A stretch of DNA of 64,000 nt from Mustela lutreola (taxonomy: Eukaryota > Chordata > Mammalia > Carnivora > Mustelidae): assembly GCF_030435805.1 (NCBI RefSeq), contig NC_081303.1, positions 75,367,910-75,431,909 of the forward strand. The letters are read 5' to 3'. The position numbers were made by a program, and so were the translations under genes. The stretch's first letter is position 1, and each line of letters opens with the position of its first letter. A model generated the notes under the pieces. The model was given only the letters and a program-made list of their open reading frames with translations. It was not told the origin of the DNA and did no database searches. Positions 1 to 46,599 of the stretch are shown here, in pieces.

Positions 1-868
1 CCAGGACCCTAAGATCATGACCTGAGCCCAAGGCAGTGGCTTAACCTACTGAGCCACCCAGGTGCCCAACAAATGAAATTTTTATGACACTGAGTCATCC
101 TAGTCATCCTGTCCCCCCAAAATATATATATATATATATGGAGAGAGAGATCAAATCTAGATCAAAAATAAAAAATAAGTATAAAGGATATTTTGAGAGA
201 CATTGGGGAAAACTGACTATATATTAGATGATATTGAATTAATATATTTTTTAAATCTTTATTTATTTATTTATTTATTTTTTAAAGATTTTATTTATTT
301 ATTTGACAGAAATTACAAGTACACTGAGAGGCAGGCAGAGAGAGAGAGAGAAGGAAGCAGGCTCCCTGCTGAGCAGAGAGCCCGACGCGGGACTCGATCC
401 CAGGACCCTGAGATCATGACCTGAGCCGAAGGCAGCGGCTTAACCCACTGAGCCACCCAGGCGACCCTATTTATTTATTTTTTAAAAGATTTTATTTATT
501 TATTTGACAGAGATCACAAGTAGGCGGAGAGGCAGGCAGAGAGAGAGGGAGGAAGCAGGCTCCCTGCTGAGCAGAAAACCCCATGCGGGACTCGATCCCA
601 GGACCCTGAGATCATGACCTGAGCCGAAGGCAGAGGCTTTAACCCACTGAGCCACTCAGGCACCCCAATATTCTTTTTTTAAAAGATTTTAATTTGTTTA
701 TTTGACAGAGAGAGATCACAAGTAGGCAGAGAGGCAGGCAGGGTGGGGTGGGGGAAGCAGGCTCCCCGCTGAGCAGAGAGCCCGATGCAGGGCTCAATCC
801 CAGGACCCTGAGATCATGACCTGAACTGCAGGCAGAGGCTGTAACCCACTGAGCCACCCAGGCGCCCC
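1..868 (-). repeat. Four CanSINEs, reverse orientation, NUP210L intron
   Basis: Copies at 1-67 (cut by the window edge), 281-467, 481-666 and 674-868. Each reads as the reverse complement of the element, ending near GAGCCACCCAGGCGCC. A short TA dinucleotide run lies at 122-140. Confidence 0.9.
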
Positions 869-1130
869 TTGAAGTAATATTCTAATGTGTGATAATATTG
901 CTTTGGTTACTTAGAATGTTCTCATTCATAGGAATGCGTGCTAAAATATTTACGGATAAGGTGCCATGATACTTATATCATTTAGCAAAAAAGAAGAAGA
1001 AAAGACACACATAGAAATGGAGGAAGGAAAGTAGAGGGAGAAAAAGATGAGGCAAACGGTAAACCCAGAGCAAGGGCTACATTCATACTATTCTTCAACA
1101 TGACTGTAGGTCTGAAAATTATCAAAGAGA

Positions 1131-1536
1131 GGCTCCTGGGTTCTCAGTCTGTTGAGCATCTGACTCTTGGTTTCAGCTCAGGTCAAGATCTCAAGGTCAT
1201 GAAATTGAGCACCACATCGAGCTCTGTGCTCAGCAGGGAGTCTGCTTGAAATTCTTTCCCTCCCTCTACTGCCCACCCCAAATAAAAAAATAAATCTTTT
1301 TCTTTAAATTATTGAAGATTGTATTTATTTATTTGACAGACAGAGATCACAAGTAGGCGGAGAGGCAGGCAGGGAGAGAGAGAGAGGGAAGCAGGCTCCC
1401 CGCTGAGCAGAGAGCCCGATGCGGGACTCGATCCCAGGACCCTGAGATCATGACCTGAGCCGAAGGCAGAGGCTTAATCCACTGAGCCATCCAGGAGCCT
1501 CTAAAAAAATAAATCTTAAAAAAAAAAAAAAAAAGA
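1131..1536. repeat. Nested CanSINEs: reverse copy inserted in the A-rich tail of an older forward copy
   Basis: The older forward element spans 1131-1304 and its tail resumes at 1501-1536. The younger reverse copy occupies 1305-1500. The tail words AAAAAAATAAATCTT appear on both sides, consistent with target-site duplication. Confidence 0.8.
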
Positions 1537-1639
1537 AAGAAAGAAAATTGTCAAAGAGAAAAGAATGGGATAAACATGAGCCCTTGCTTCAGGGGTATCT
1601 CAATGCCTCCTAAACTATTGTTTTTTTCTTTTTCTTTTT

Positions 1640-2035
1640 AAAAATTTTTAATAGATTTTAGTTATTTAGGGGCACCTGGGTGGCTCAGTGGGTTAAAGCC
1701 TCTGCCTTCAGCTTGGGTCATGATCCCAGGGTCCTGGGATCGAGCCCCACATTGGGCTCCCCGCTCAGCAGAGAGACTGCTTCCCTGCCTCTCTCTCTGC
1801 CTGCCTCTCTGCCTACTTGTGATCTCTGTCAAATGAATAAGTAAAATTTTTTAAAAAGAGATTTTAGTTATTTATTTGACACACAGAGAGAAAACATGAA
1901 CAAGCAGTGGGAGTGGGAGAGGGAGAAACAGACTCCCTACTGAGCAGAGAGCCCGATGTGGGGCTTGATCCCAGGACCCTGGGATCATGACCTGAGCCGA
2001 AGGCAGACCCTTAACGACTAAGCCACCAGGCGCCC
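1640..2035. repeat. Nested CanSINEs with a 14-bp target-site duplication
   Basis: A reverse element (1640-1668 and 1861-2035) is split by a forward copy (1669-1860). ATTTTAGTTATTTA is duplicated at 1655-1668 and 1861-1874. It sits immediately before the first NUP210L exon in the window, ending 23 bases from the acceptor. Confidence 0.9.
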
Positions 2036-2058
2036 TTCTCTCTATTTTTCTAATGCAG

Positions 2059-36080
<34,022 letters not shown>

Positions 36081-36156
36081 CCTCCCCTCGCACAGATCCC
36101 CTCAACTGTGGTGGAGCGGAGCCATAAGGCCCCAAACTAGGCTTCTGAGCGCTGTA

Positions 36157-36162
36157 AATAAA
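36157..36162 (+). terminator. NUP210L: NUP210L poly(A) signal AATAAA
   Basis: AATAAA sits 77 bases after the stop codon, in the sequence GTAAATAAAGG. The 3' UTR is therefore only about 100 bases. Confidence 0.8.
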
Positions 36163-36478
36163 GGATCCTAAGCTGTTTACACTCAAGTGTGTTGGGCTGT
36201 GTCTTAAAGATGAAGTATCCATACTTCATACTATGAAATCATAGAAGTGAAATACCCGTTTCTAGATAGTATCCCACGTTTTTAATCAAGATCGGAGAAT
36301 TCACTCAGTGAACCTAACTGGACAAAAGCGTCCCCAAGAGACTTCGTAAGTACTTGGCCACTTACTTGCCCCCAATGACTCTAGCAGTCCGCTCTGCCGG
36401 TTGCCCCTGAGCACTTGAGGTAGCACTTACTTCCTAGCAGTAAGACAAGGACAAGAAACAGAACGTATCCAAAATCGG

Positions 36479-36484
36479 TTTATT
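36479..36484 (-). terminator. RPS27: RPS27 poly(A) signal AATAAA (reverse strand)
   Basis: TTTATT on the + strand, 34 bases beyond the RPS27 stop codon. A very short 3' UTR is normal for ribosomal protein genes. The signal faces that of NUP210L about 320 bases away. Confidence 0.8.
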
Positions 36485-36517
36485 GGGGTAGTGTCCCGCT
36501 CATCTGGATCCGGGCGC

Positions 36518-37442
<925 letters not shown>

Positions 37443-37466
37443 GTTCTCGTGGGGAGGTCGTCAGCG

Positions 37467-37523
37467 CCGGAAAGGAGCGAAAGCGGAAATCCTGCCGCTT
37501 ATATCCGCCGCCCGCCGGAAGTG
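37467..37523 (-). promoter_or_regulatory. RPS27: RPS27 core promoter: TOP-like start, TATA-like box, ETS site
   Basis: On the reverse strand the leader begins CTTTCCGG (37474 down to 37467), a 5' terminal oligopyrimidine start used for growth-dependent translation. TATAAG lies at 37503-37498, about 25-30 bases upstream. CACTTCCGG (37523-37515) is an ETS/GABP-type site. The start position is inferred from motif spacing and from recalled human RPS27. Confidence 0.65.
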
Positions 37524-38420
37524 ACGCGCGCGCGCTGGGCCGCCATGCCGGAGTCCGCGCGCCGCCGCGGCCGGGGACGGCCGCCCGCCGACGGGGGTTG
37601 CGGCGCCGCGTGGGCGGGAGCGCGTCCGCAGGGGCGGCCGAGCGTGCGCAGGACTTGGCGGAGACCCTCGGTGTCTCCCAGCGGGTTTCGGTGCCCGTGA
37701 GCTACGCGGGGCAGAAAAGCTCCCGCCGCCCGCGTCGCGGCCCGCCGCTGGGTTTGGTTGGGTCTTCCGGCCCCTCTCCTCGCACGACGGCGACCTCAGA
37801 CCCTGACGTCCTGCTCCGCTCGCGGTGCGGGCCGAGGAGCCGCCCGGGCTCCCGCCCCCTCCCCGCCGACGCGGCGGTGCCCCGTGACCCTCCCGCAGCC
37901 CTTCCCGCCCGTCGGCCCCGGGCCCGGCTCTCCGCAGCGCGGACGCGCGTGGCAGAGCGCGGAGGGAGCCCCACGGGGAGCGCAACCCCGCTCCGCAGAC
38001 CCTGGGTCGCAGGGAGGCTCGAAGACGACGCGAGGGCGCCTTGGAGTCCGGGAAGGGCGTGTGCGTCGCGGTCGGGGCGTGCGGGCGACAGCTCCGCCGC
38101 GGACCCGGGGCCCTGACGCGCCTCTGCCAAGTTCGGTGGGGTGAGCCCCGCGCCGTGGCCGGTGTCGCACCGGCCTCGGGGAGCAGAACCGCCTCCAGCG
38201 CCCGCCGGGGGCCGGAACGTCCCGAGGAAGCGGCCTTTCGGCCGAAATGGGCGAGCGGGGGAGGCCGGGGCCGGAATGAGGGGTCCCGCGCGGCGGGGTG
38301 CGGGCGGGAAGTGCCCAGATCGGGGCCGAAGCACAGGACGCGCGGACGGGTCTTTAGCAGACGGGCCGCGCGAGCGGGCGAGCGGCTTCAGGGCTGGGTC
38401 GGAGCGGGGGCGCCGGGGGC

Positions 38421-38580
38421 GCTCCGGCCGTGAAGCCTCTGCCACGGCTGGGGTCGTGAGCCCAGGGCCCAGGCGTCCGGAGCCCCGCGTCGGCTCCCCG
38501 CCCGGCGCGCCGTCGGCGGCTCCTGTCCTCCTCCCCTGCTCGTGCGCCCGCCCGCCGTCTCGGCCAGAGAAAGAAAAGTG
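38421..38580 (+). repeat. CanSINE with extreme G+C enrichment inside a CpG island
   Basis: The order of blocks follows a CanSINE: GCCTCTGCCACGGCTGGGG matches the usual GCCTCTGCCTTCGGCTCAGG, then GAGCCCAGGGCCCAGGCG, GGAGCCCCGCGTCGGCTCC, and a degraded AGAGAAAGAAAAG tail. Most consensus A and T bases are replaced by G or C. Confidence 0.7.
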
Positions 38581-39542
38581 ACGGACGGAGCCGGGTCACG
38601 GTCTGCGGGGCGGAGGGGATGGGCCGGCGGGCCCTGGGCGCAAAGACGGCCGGACGAGCCGGTGACGAGAGGCGTCCGCGCACACCCGCACCGCACGCGC
38701 GCTGGCCGCTGTGAGAGAAGCGGGGGTCCCGTGTCCTCCCCGAAGGCAAAGATAACGAGTGTCTCCGCAGCCGCGTCTGCCCTTCTGCAGCCCTTTCACG
38801 GCGCTGGACGGCGCTGTCCGGGCCGCCCCGGGCTGGCGTGAAGATCGCGCCCCGTCGGAGGAGGAAAGCAGACGAGTGGCCCCGGTCTCCGTCGCACCGA
38901 TCCCACGCGCGGTCCCCGAATAAAGACCCAGAAGGAGTTGGCGAAAGTGTGTGTGTGTGGCGGGGGGGATGCGTGTACCGGTGTGCGGTGCTGGTTCGTG
39001 GTGCGTCTACACCGACGTGTGCGCGCGGCTTCTCCCCCCGCCCCGTGGGGCTGCAGGACGCCGCCGCCTCACGCCGACCACCAGGGGGCAGAGCGTCCCC
39101 ACAAGTGGCTGGTGTCGCGGGGCGTCCCGCCGCGTTCCCGGGGCGCCGGACTTGAGGGCGGGGAACCCCGGAGCCCAGCAGGGCCCCGAAGGCGGCCAGC
39201 CTGGAATGGCCGTCGGGTCCCTCGTCTCAGCACCCCCGCCCCCCCGCGTGGTGGCCCCCAGTGCCAGCGCCGCCGTCAGCCGGCGTCCCCCCGATTCCGT
39301 CCGCGTGGCGGAGGCTGCCCCGTCCCACGGCGTCCCCCGCGCGGACTGCGAGCGCGCGGGGGAGGGGCGGGGGGCCCCGGCGGGCGGCCAGGGGGTGGGG
39401 CCCACGGCAGGGCCGCCTCCCCTCTTTCCCGGGGCCTGGGCGGAGAGGGAGGGAAGCTTCCTGGCCTGGGCTCCGGGCCGCTCCGTCCGCCAGCCCTGCG
39501 GGCCCGCCCACCGGCGCCTCCCCCGGCTCCCCAGTGTCCGCC

Positions 39543-42500
39543 ATGGCCAAAGCCTACGACCACCTCTTCAAGTTGCTGCTCATCGGGGACTCGGGGGTGG
39601 GCAAGACTTGTCTCATCATTCGCTTCGCAGAGGACAGCTTCAACAACACCTACATCTCCACCATCGGTGAGCCCGCCGGCCGCGCCCGGACCCCCGGAGC
39701 CCCCGGCCCTCTCACCCCTGCCTCTCCACGCGCGGCGAGCCCGCCGGCCGCGCCCCGACCCCCGGCTCCCCCAGGCACTCACCCCTGCCTCTCCACCGGC
39801 GGTGAGCGCGTTGGCGGAGCCCCTGCCCTGTCCCACACCCCCGGCTCCCCCAGGCTCCCAGGCTACTAGTGGCCCCTACTTTTCAGTCCTCCAGAGGGGG
39901 GCTTCTAAACTCAGCCCAGTCTCAGACCAACCCCCGCACATCTGTCCGAATGGTACCCAGCCTCGAAGCTCTCTGAGGCCGCGTAACTTCTCGGTTGTGC
40001 CAGCCCCTCGTTTTCCTGCTACCGTCCTTCTCCCCAAATGCACATGAACCCTTCTGCGCTTACCGCCGTGCATCTCTCCCCACCCCCACCCACCTGTGAG
40101 CCTTGACCCCCCGAATTTCCCGCCCCCTCTCCCTGAACATGCTTTCCAGGTCCATTAGCCTCTTTCCATCTGCTGGGTTTCAGAGCCTCGCGCTGCATCC
40201 CCACCTCACCACTGCCCAGTCTCCCTGCCCCTCCGCTTAGTGGGGGTGGGCAGGGTGGGACAGTGACCCTCTGGGCTAGAAAGTGGCCCAAGGACTGGGA
40301 AGGTGGATATACAGTCAGCCAGGCAAGGAGGGTAGGAGTGGGGGGACTTTTGGGGGCCCTGAGTCAGCCCGGTGACTCAGACTCCCTATTGGGCTCCCAA
40401 AGGGCTCTGGGGAGGGGCCCACGTTGGCACCAAGAACGCTGCCTCCCCTCCTCTCTTCTTGTCGTTCTTCATGTTCTCCGGCCTGGGAAATAAAACAAGG
40501 GGAGTCTCAAGACCATTCTGGTTAGGAAAGGAAAGGAAAATGCCGCCTTTCCTAGTTCAGCCTCGGGAGGAATGGGTCTTGCTTGCAAGTGTGGCCTGCT
40601 CCTTAACTAACACACTGCCTTCAGCTACCTCTTTCCTGGCTCCTTGTCCTATAGGGCTGGAGGGAGGCCGGGGCACCGAGGGTACAGCGTTCTAGGAAAA
40701 CAGACGGGAAGAGGAAGCTGAAAGTCCTGTTTTTTAAAAAGATTTTATTTATGGGGTTGCCTGAGGCTCAGGTCATGATCCCAGAGTCCTGGGATGGAGC
40801 CCCACGTCGGGTTCTCTGCTCAGAAGGGAGCCTCTTCCCTCTCTCTCTGCCTGTCTTTCTACCTCCATGTGATTTCTCTGTCAAATAAATAAATAAAATC
40901 TTTTTTAAAATTTTACTTATTTGACAGAGAGAGGGAGAGATCACAAGTAGGCAGAGAGGAGGAAGCAGGCTCCATCCCAGGACCCTGAGATCCTGACCTG
41001 TCCTGGAGGCTGAGGTGTAACCCACTGAGCCACCCAGGTGCCCCTGAAAGTCCTATTTTGAGGGAGACACTGAACTAAGAGAGCTGTCAGCCGGGGTTGC
41101 TGGGTGGACCCAAGAGGCGCCTGAAGCCGCCCAGGAGAACTTCCATCACCTCGCCTCCCAGATCCGCAACGTCTCAGGAAAAACAATATGCTTACTGTAC
41201 TAATACAGCTTTGAGAAAATTCTCGTTTCACTTGCAACAAGGTTGCTTCCCAAGTCCAGCCCCTGCAGAGTCCCTAGTACTGCGGTGCCCCAGGCCCTCG
41301 CCTCCCAATCCTCCCTGGGTCTCAGCCTCAGCGTGTGCGCCCCCTCCTAGGAATCGACTTCAAGATCCGCACCGTGGATGTAGAGGGGAAGAAGATCAAA
41401 CTGCAGGTCTGGTGAGTGGACCCCCGGCACTGCGGGGCGCATTCCCTCCGGTCGCTCCCACGGTGCTCCCTCTCCCCGCTGCTGCTTCCGCCACTTCTCC
41501 CAGGCCACTTCCTGTCCCTGCCTCCGACGTCCTCCTTCCGGGTCTCTTCCAGCCTGCTCAACTGCTCTCAGCTTTCTCGTAACTCGCACGCCTCTCCTGG
41601 CTCCAGAGCATTCTCGGAACTTGACAGTAGATGTCTGCAGGGCTGTCCCGTGGGAAGGGCATTCAGGCAGGTGCCCAGCAAGCGGGGGAGTTGAGATGGT
41701 CCGTGTGTGCTCTCCCTGCGTCTCGGAGAGCCTGGAGAGCCGAGCTGCGAGGGCCGACCTGCCGCGGGAGACCTGTGGGGTGCCGGCTGTGGAAGCGGGG
41801 CCGGCCTGGAGAAGCTTTGGGGCGCAGTGGAGAAGAGTAGGTTGGGGCTTGCTGCTGAATGACCTTCATCCGTTGCCGAGCCCCTTCGGATCGCTGCCCT
41901 CGTTTGTAAAGCAGGGACCGGACGACATGCGTCACGAGGGCAGGGTGAAGGAGGCGCCTGGCACGGGGTAGGTGTTCGACAGATGAGCCCGAGAGACCTT
42001 GTCCCTCAGGTCTGTGTCACCTCCTAGACGTCCTACCTCCTTTTCCCCCTTGACTGTTTTCTGATGCTGTTCCTTTCAGCCCCACCATGTTGCAAGAGCT
42101 CCATCCTTAGCAGGGGCATTTCTGTCTTTGGAGAACCATTCCCTCTCTCCCGCCCCTTCTTCAGGGACACGGCTGGCCAGGAGCGGTTCAAGACCATAAC
42201 GACTGCCTATTACCGTGGGGCCATGGTACGAGGTGTGGGTGTGGACGAGGGATGAGGGAGCAGAGTGGAGCTGTACGAGGACCCACGGGCAGGGCTGGGG
42301 CGGGGAAATTGGGAGGGGCACAGCGCGCGAGGTGGAGGACCCTCACGGACTATGGGAGAAGCTTGGAGAGAATTTGCAGGGTCACGGGAAGGGGCAGGAA
42401 GCTGAAACGGGGTGGGGGGGAATGGGGCCCAAGGCTCCATGGTGAACTCTTGCCATCCTGCAGGGCATTATCCTAGTGTATGACATCACGGATGAAAAAT

Positions 42501-43277
42501 CCTTTGAGAATATTCAGAACTGGATGAAAAGCATCAAAGAGGTAAAGACCCTCCTGAAGAGACGGGAGGCCCGGAGCCGTGAAGGTGGGCGGGACCCCAC
42601 CTGACTCTTCCTGCCTTCGTGCTCCCAGAACGCCTCAGCTGGGGTGGAGCGCCTGCTGCTGGGCAACAAGTGCGACATGGAGGCCAAGAGGAAGGTGCAG
42701 AAGGAGCGCGCTGTTAAGGTGAGGCCCAGGCCAAGATGGAGTTGGGTTCCAGAAGGCTGCCGCCCTGGGCCCACCTCTCTTCTTCCCCTCTCCACTCCAC
42801 AGCTGGCTCGCGAGCATGGGATCCGATTCTTCGAGACCAGTGCCAAGTCCAGCACAAATGTGGATGAGGTGAGACATGCCCCATGCCCACCCCCACTCCC
42901 AGAGATGGCTGGTGGTCGGCAAGCCCCTCCTCCCCTCCGGCCTGTTCTGACCACTCACTCCTTTACCCGTCAGGCTTTCAGTTCCCTGGCCCGGGACATC
43001 TTGCTCAAGTCAGGAGGCCGGAAACCGGTGAGTTGGTTCTGCTGGGAGGGGCACAGCTGTGTGTGCGTGAACGCACCTGTTAGGAGTGAAACCCCAGGAG
43101 ACGAGCAGTGCTGACGCCCCCAAGGGTGGATCCCCTTCCAGCAGTGTACAGACCCCAGACGGCCACTGTCACCCTGATCCTGTGCCCTTCCCCCTCCAGG
43201 GAAACAGCCACAAGCCCCCCGGCACTGACCTGAGAGCTTGTGACAAGAAGAACACCAGCAAGTGCTCCCTCAGCTGA
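39543..43277 (+). CDS. RAB13: RAB13 small GTPase, complete, 8 exons
   Basis: Exons 39543-39666, 41351-41411, 42165-42225, 42464-42541, 42629-42718, 42803-42868, 42974-43027 and 43200-43277 give 612 nt, or 203 residues, the usual RAB13 length. RAB13 is a Rab8-family GTPase that moves vesicles between the trans-Golgi, recycling endosomes and the plasma membrane, and it controls tight-junction assembly. Visible motifs: P-loop GDSGVGKT (15-22), switch I with [16 protein letters not shown] (63-68), NKCD for guanine recognition, and ETSAKSS. The C-terminus is CSLS, a CAAX prenylation box. Human RAB13, as I recall it, ends CSLG. The start ATG is the first in the exon, in good context (GCCATGG). Intron 1 carries a nested SINE pair. 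Rab8/Rab10 are alternatives, but the KNTSKCSLS tail and synteny fit RAB13. Confidence 0.97.
40733..41044. repeat. Nested CanSINE pair in RAB13 intron 1
   Basis: A reverse element (40733-40753 and 40905-41044) is interrupted by a forward copy (40754-40904) that lacks part of its head. This is the only SINE locus within RAB13. Confidence 0.8.
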
Positions 43278-43529
43278 GGACCCTAGGCCCGGAGGCTGGA
43301 CCTGAGGGAGGCTGTGGGTGGGCAGGGGAGGAGCAGCACGTGGGACTCGGAGGGGCTGCAGGTAGGTAGATGGTGGAAGAGTAGGAGCCAGCGGAGAAGA
43401 ACACGGGAAGGCGAGGGACGGAAAGGAGGTAGAAGAGAGAGAGACGGACAAGCCAGGAGGAGAGGCGGCTGGAAGAACTGGCCCTGGGTGTCAGACCTTC
43501 CCCGGGCTTCTAGGGCAGACATAAATGTA

Positions 43530-43535
43530 AATAAA
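43530..43535 (+). terminator. RAB13: RAB13 poly(A) signal AATAAA
   Basis: Found 253 bases after the stop codon in GTAAATAAACAG, followed by a GT-rich stretch (TTTGTTGTTAG), as expected of a cleavage region. Confidence 0.8.
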
Positions 43536-43984
43536 CAGTTGATTTGTTGTTAGTGGATCAGGTGTTAGGGTTGTGTGAGAAGTTGGCTCAGCATCTCCTC
43601 TGGAAGTTTGACCCTATGACCCTGCACGGTCTTGTCAGTATGAAGGACCAGCACCCACACGAAGGTCCCTGGTTTGGGTGACATTCATCATCAGACCCAA
43701 TTCCTGCTTCTGAGGTGGTTGGGCTGCTGGAATTAGGCTGGCCTCCTGTGACACTGGGACCTGTCCCCACGTGGATGAGGAAGAGACCGGGAGATTCTCT
43801 GAACCTGGAGACCTGGACATCCTTTTTCTGTTATAGGGTTCAGAGGAGCCTTGTGGGCAGAGCCTTGCCTGGTTTCCAGAGGACTCTTTCTTAGGTCTTC
43901 CCAGGGGAATGACAGCCCTAGACTCAAGGAAGTAACAGGTTCTGGTTTTATCCTGTGATTCCTTCAAGCATCTCTGATTCTACC

Positions 43985-44060
43985 ACCAGTCCTCTTAGGT
44001 AGCTGGTAGGCGTTATTCTCCACTTTTATAGATAAGGGAAATGAGACACGGAGGAGATTC
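43985..44060 (+). repeat. MIR-like 3' fragment downstream of RAB13
   Basis: GTAGGCGTTATTCTCCACTT and TTATAGATAAGGGAAATGAG follow the conserved MIR tail pattern. Confidence 0.5.
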
Positions 44061-44121
44061 ATTCAGTCATCTCGCTCTCTCGCTCGCTCTCTCGCTTTCT
44101 CTCTCACTCTCTCTCTCTTTT

Positions 44122-45737
44122 TTTACATACTTATTTATTAGAGAGAGAGAGCGCGCATGAGCGCACACAAGGGGTGGGGCCAGCAAGCGGACTCACCGCT
44201 CCGCAGGGAAACTGACGGGGTGGTGGACGCCAGGATGGGGCTCTGGGATCATGACCTGAGCTGAACGCAGATGCTTAACTTACTGAGCCACCCTGGCACT
44301 GTAGTCATTAATCTTTTTTTTTTAAAGATTTTTATTTATTTATTTGTCAGAGCAGGAGCACACAAGCAGGGGGAGTGGAAGAGGCAGAGGGAGAAGCAGA
44401 CGCCCCGCTGAGCAGGGAGCCTGATATGGGACTCCATCCCAGGACCCCCGAATCATGACCTGAGCCAAAGGCAGACACCTAACCGACTGAGCCACCCAGG
44501 CACCCCACAGTCACAAATCTTTTTTTTTTTTTTTTTTTTTTAAGATTTTATGTATTTATTTGACAGAGATCACAAGTAGACAGAGAGGCAGGCAGAGAGA
44601 GAGAGGGAGGAAGCAGGCTCCCTGCGGGGCAGAGAGCTCGATGCGGGCAGGGCTCGATCCCAGGAACCTGGGATCATGACCCCAGCCGAAGGCAGAGGCT
44701 TAACCCACTGAGCCACCCAGGCGCCCCCCACAGTCATAAATCTTTATTGAACATTTAGTATGTGCCAAACACAATGGTCAACTTTGGGTGGAACTTACAA
44801 GAAGGACAAGCAAATTTTAACAAAAACAGTTCCTGGGGTACCTGAGTGGCTCAGTGGATTAAGGCGCTGTCTTCGGCTCAGGCCCTGATCTCAGGGCCCT
44901 GGGATCGAGCCCCAAATCCGGCTCTCTGCTCAGTGAGGATCCTGCTTTCCCCTTTCTCTCTTCCTGCCTCTCTGCCTACCTGTAATCTCTCTCTGTCAAA
45001 TAAATACATAAAATCTCAAAAAAAAAAAAAAAAAAAAAAAAAGAACCACCACCCAAAAACTCAGGCTTGATGACACATAGTCCCCATAAACATACACAGC
45101 CCCCTTGGACACTTGCACAGGAGTTTCTAAACAGCAAAATTATCTCACAGACAACCTTTTATCCGGGTTAATGAAAATGGCACATTTGGCTTCCACAAGT
45201 TTAATTTTACAGATAGGAAGTTCAAGGCACTTCAGAAATCCCCGTGCCGGTGGCATGGAAATGGATGGCACAGCCTTGGGTCAGCAGCATCTGTGCCGCT
45301 GTTTGTTGGTAAAGGACAACACCAGGAAAAAGCCTGACCATGCCGGGAGAACTTGGGAGTGACTGCGGATGTGTGTTAAGTACCAAACTTCCGTGGGGTG
45401 AAGATCAGCTCTGGGCTCTGTAGTCAGCCGCTTTGCTGTTGCTTTGCTCAGGGTTATGAGGAAAGACTTTCATTTTGTGAATCCCAGGAAGAACACTGAC
45501 ATCTTCATCACACCCCAGAGCGGATGTTTGAAAATCCAGTATCGGGCACCTGGGTGGCTCAGTGGGTTAAGCCGCTGCCTTTGGCTCAGGTTATGTATGG
45601 TCTCAGGGTCCTGGGATCGAGCCCCGCATCGGGCTCTCTGCTCCGAGGGGAGCCTGCTTCCTCCTCTGTCTCTCTCTGCCTGCCTATCTGCTTGTGATCT
45701 CTGTCAAATAAAATCTTAAAAAAAAAAAAAAAAAAAA
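44122..45737. repeat. Five CanSINEs between RAB13 and JTB
   Basis: Reverse 44122-44302, 44318-44506 and 44532-44727; forward 44834-45020 with a 23-base poly(A), and 45545-45737. Confidence 0.9.
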
Positions 45738-46574
45738 TCCAGTATCTGTGTAGAAACCTACTCAGATGCTTGGTAAAGCTGTTGGAAGTGAGAGCTTAGG
45801 GCTCCCACAGCTTGTTACCAGCCGTGGTCAGGTTTGACAAGGAGTAACAGGCTGCTAGAAGGATTTCATCCAAACTTTCCTAACAGCTAAAAGCTACTGG
45901 AAAATACTCACACCTACTTCCTGTTACATACAACTATAGACATGTACAAACAGTAACTTCAAGGAATGAGCAAACAGTCACAAGAAGAGTAAAGTTTGGT
46001 CTCCACCCCCATCTAATGATCTTTCCACAGTCCGATTATTTCTCCTGCTGAGGGCCCAGCAGCCTTTATGGGATGCAGCATTGCATATATGGGTCAACTT
46101 AAATGCAGTGCTCTAGCCCTTAGAGCTGTGGGGTGGGGGGAGGCCAGGAAGACTTCTGGGGACAGGAGAATGTGGGGTAGGGTTAACCAAACAGGCAAGC
46201 CCTTTAGTCTTGAGAAGTGGGGGACAGATTACTACTAGTGACCACAATTGTATGAATTTCAGTACCCCCGTGAACTCACTCGGTCTTGTTGTCTGGGAGG
46301 CTGTGAACCCACGTGTATGTAAAATCAGGAGGAAATTAGGGGCAGAGTTGGGCAGCCAGGCAGTAAAGCACGAACCCAGAGAGCAGGCCAAGTCTCCGCG
46401 GTTCTGGGTCCATCTACGGAGGGTTATCTCCATGGGGCGGAAAGCGGGGGGTGAATCTTTGGCCTTGCAGTCGCTCTTCTGGGCCCTCCCGCTCAGTCTC
46501 TGGGTGGCCTTGCACGTCACTTCCACGCTGAGCTTACAACCCAGGGCCACCGAAGACCAAGGTGACCGAAACGT

Positions 46575-46582
46575 TGACGTCA
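46575..46582. promoter_or_regulatory. Perfect palindromic CRE, TGACGTCA
   Basis: The full 8-bp cAMP response element lies at the left edge of the JTB CpG island, about 970 bases before the JTB start codon. It is a candidate CREB/ATF or CREB3-family site. Confidence 0.55.
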
Positions 46583-46599
46583 AGAAGTAGGACAGTGAT

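Larger units (their letters stand above)
43545..46570. other. Intergenic stretch RAB13-JTB with SINEs and old repeats
   Basis: No gene seen. It holds a MIR-like tail at about 43985-44060, CT/CG-rich simple sequence at 44082-44118, five CanSINEs (44122-45737) and unique sequence at 43560-43980 and 45740-46570. Open frames here lack any family resemblance. Confidence 0.6.
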
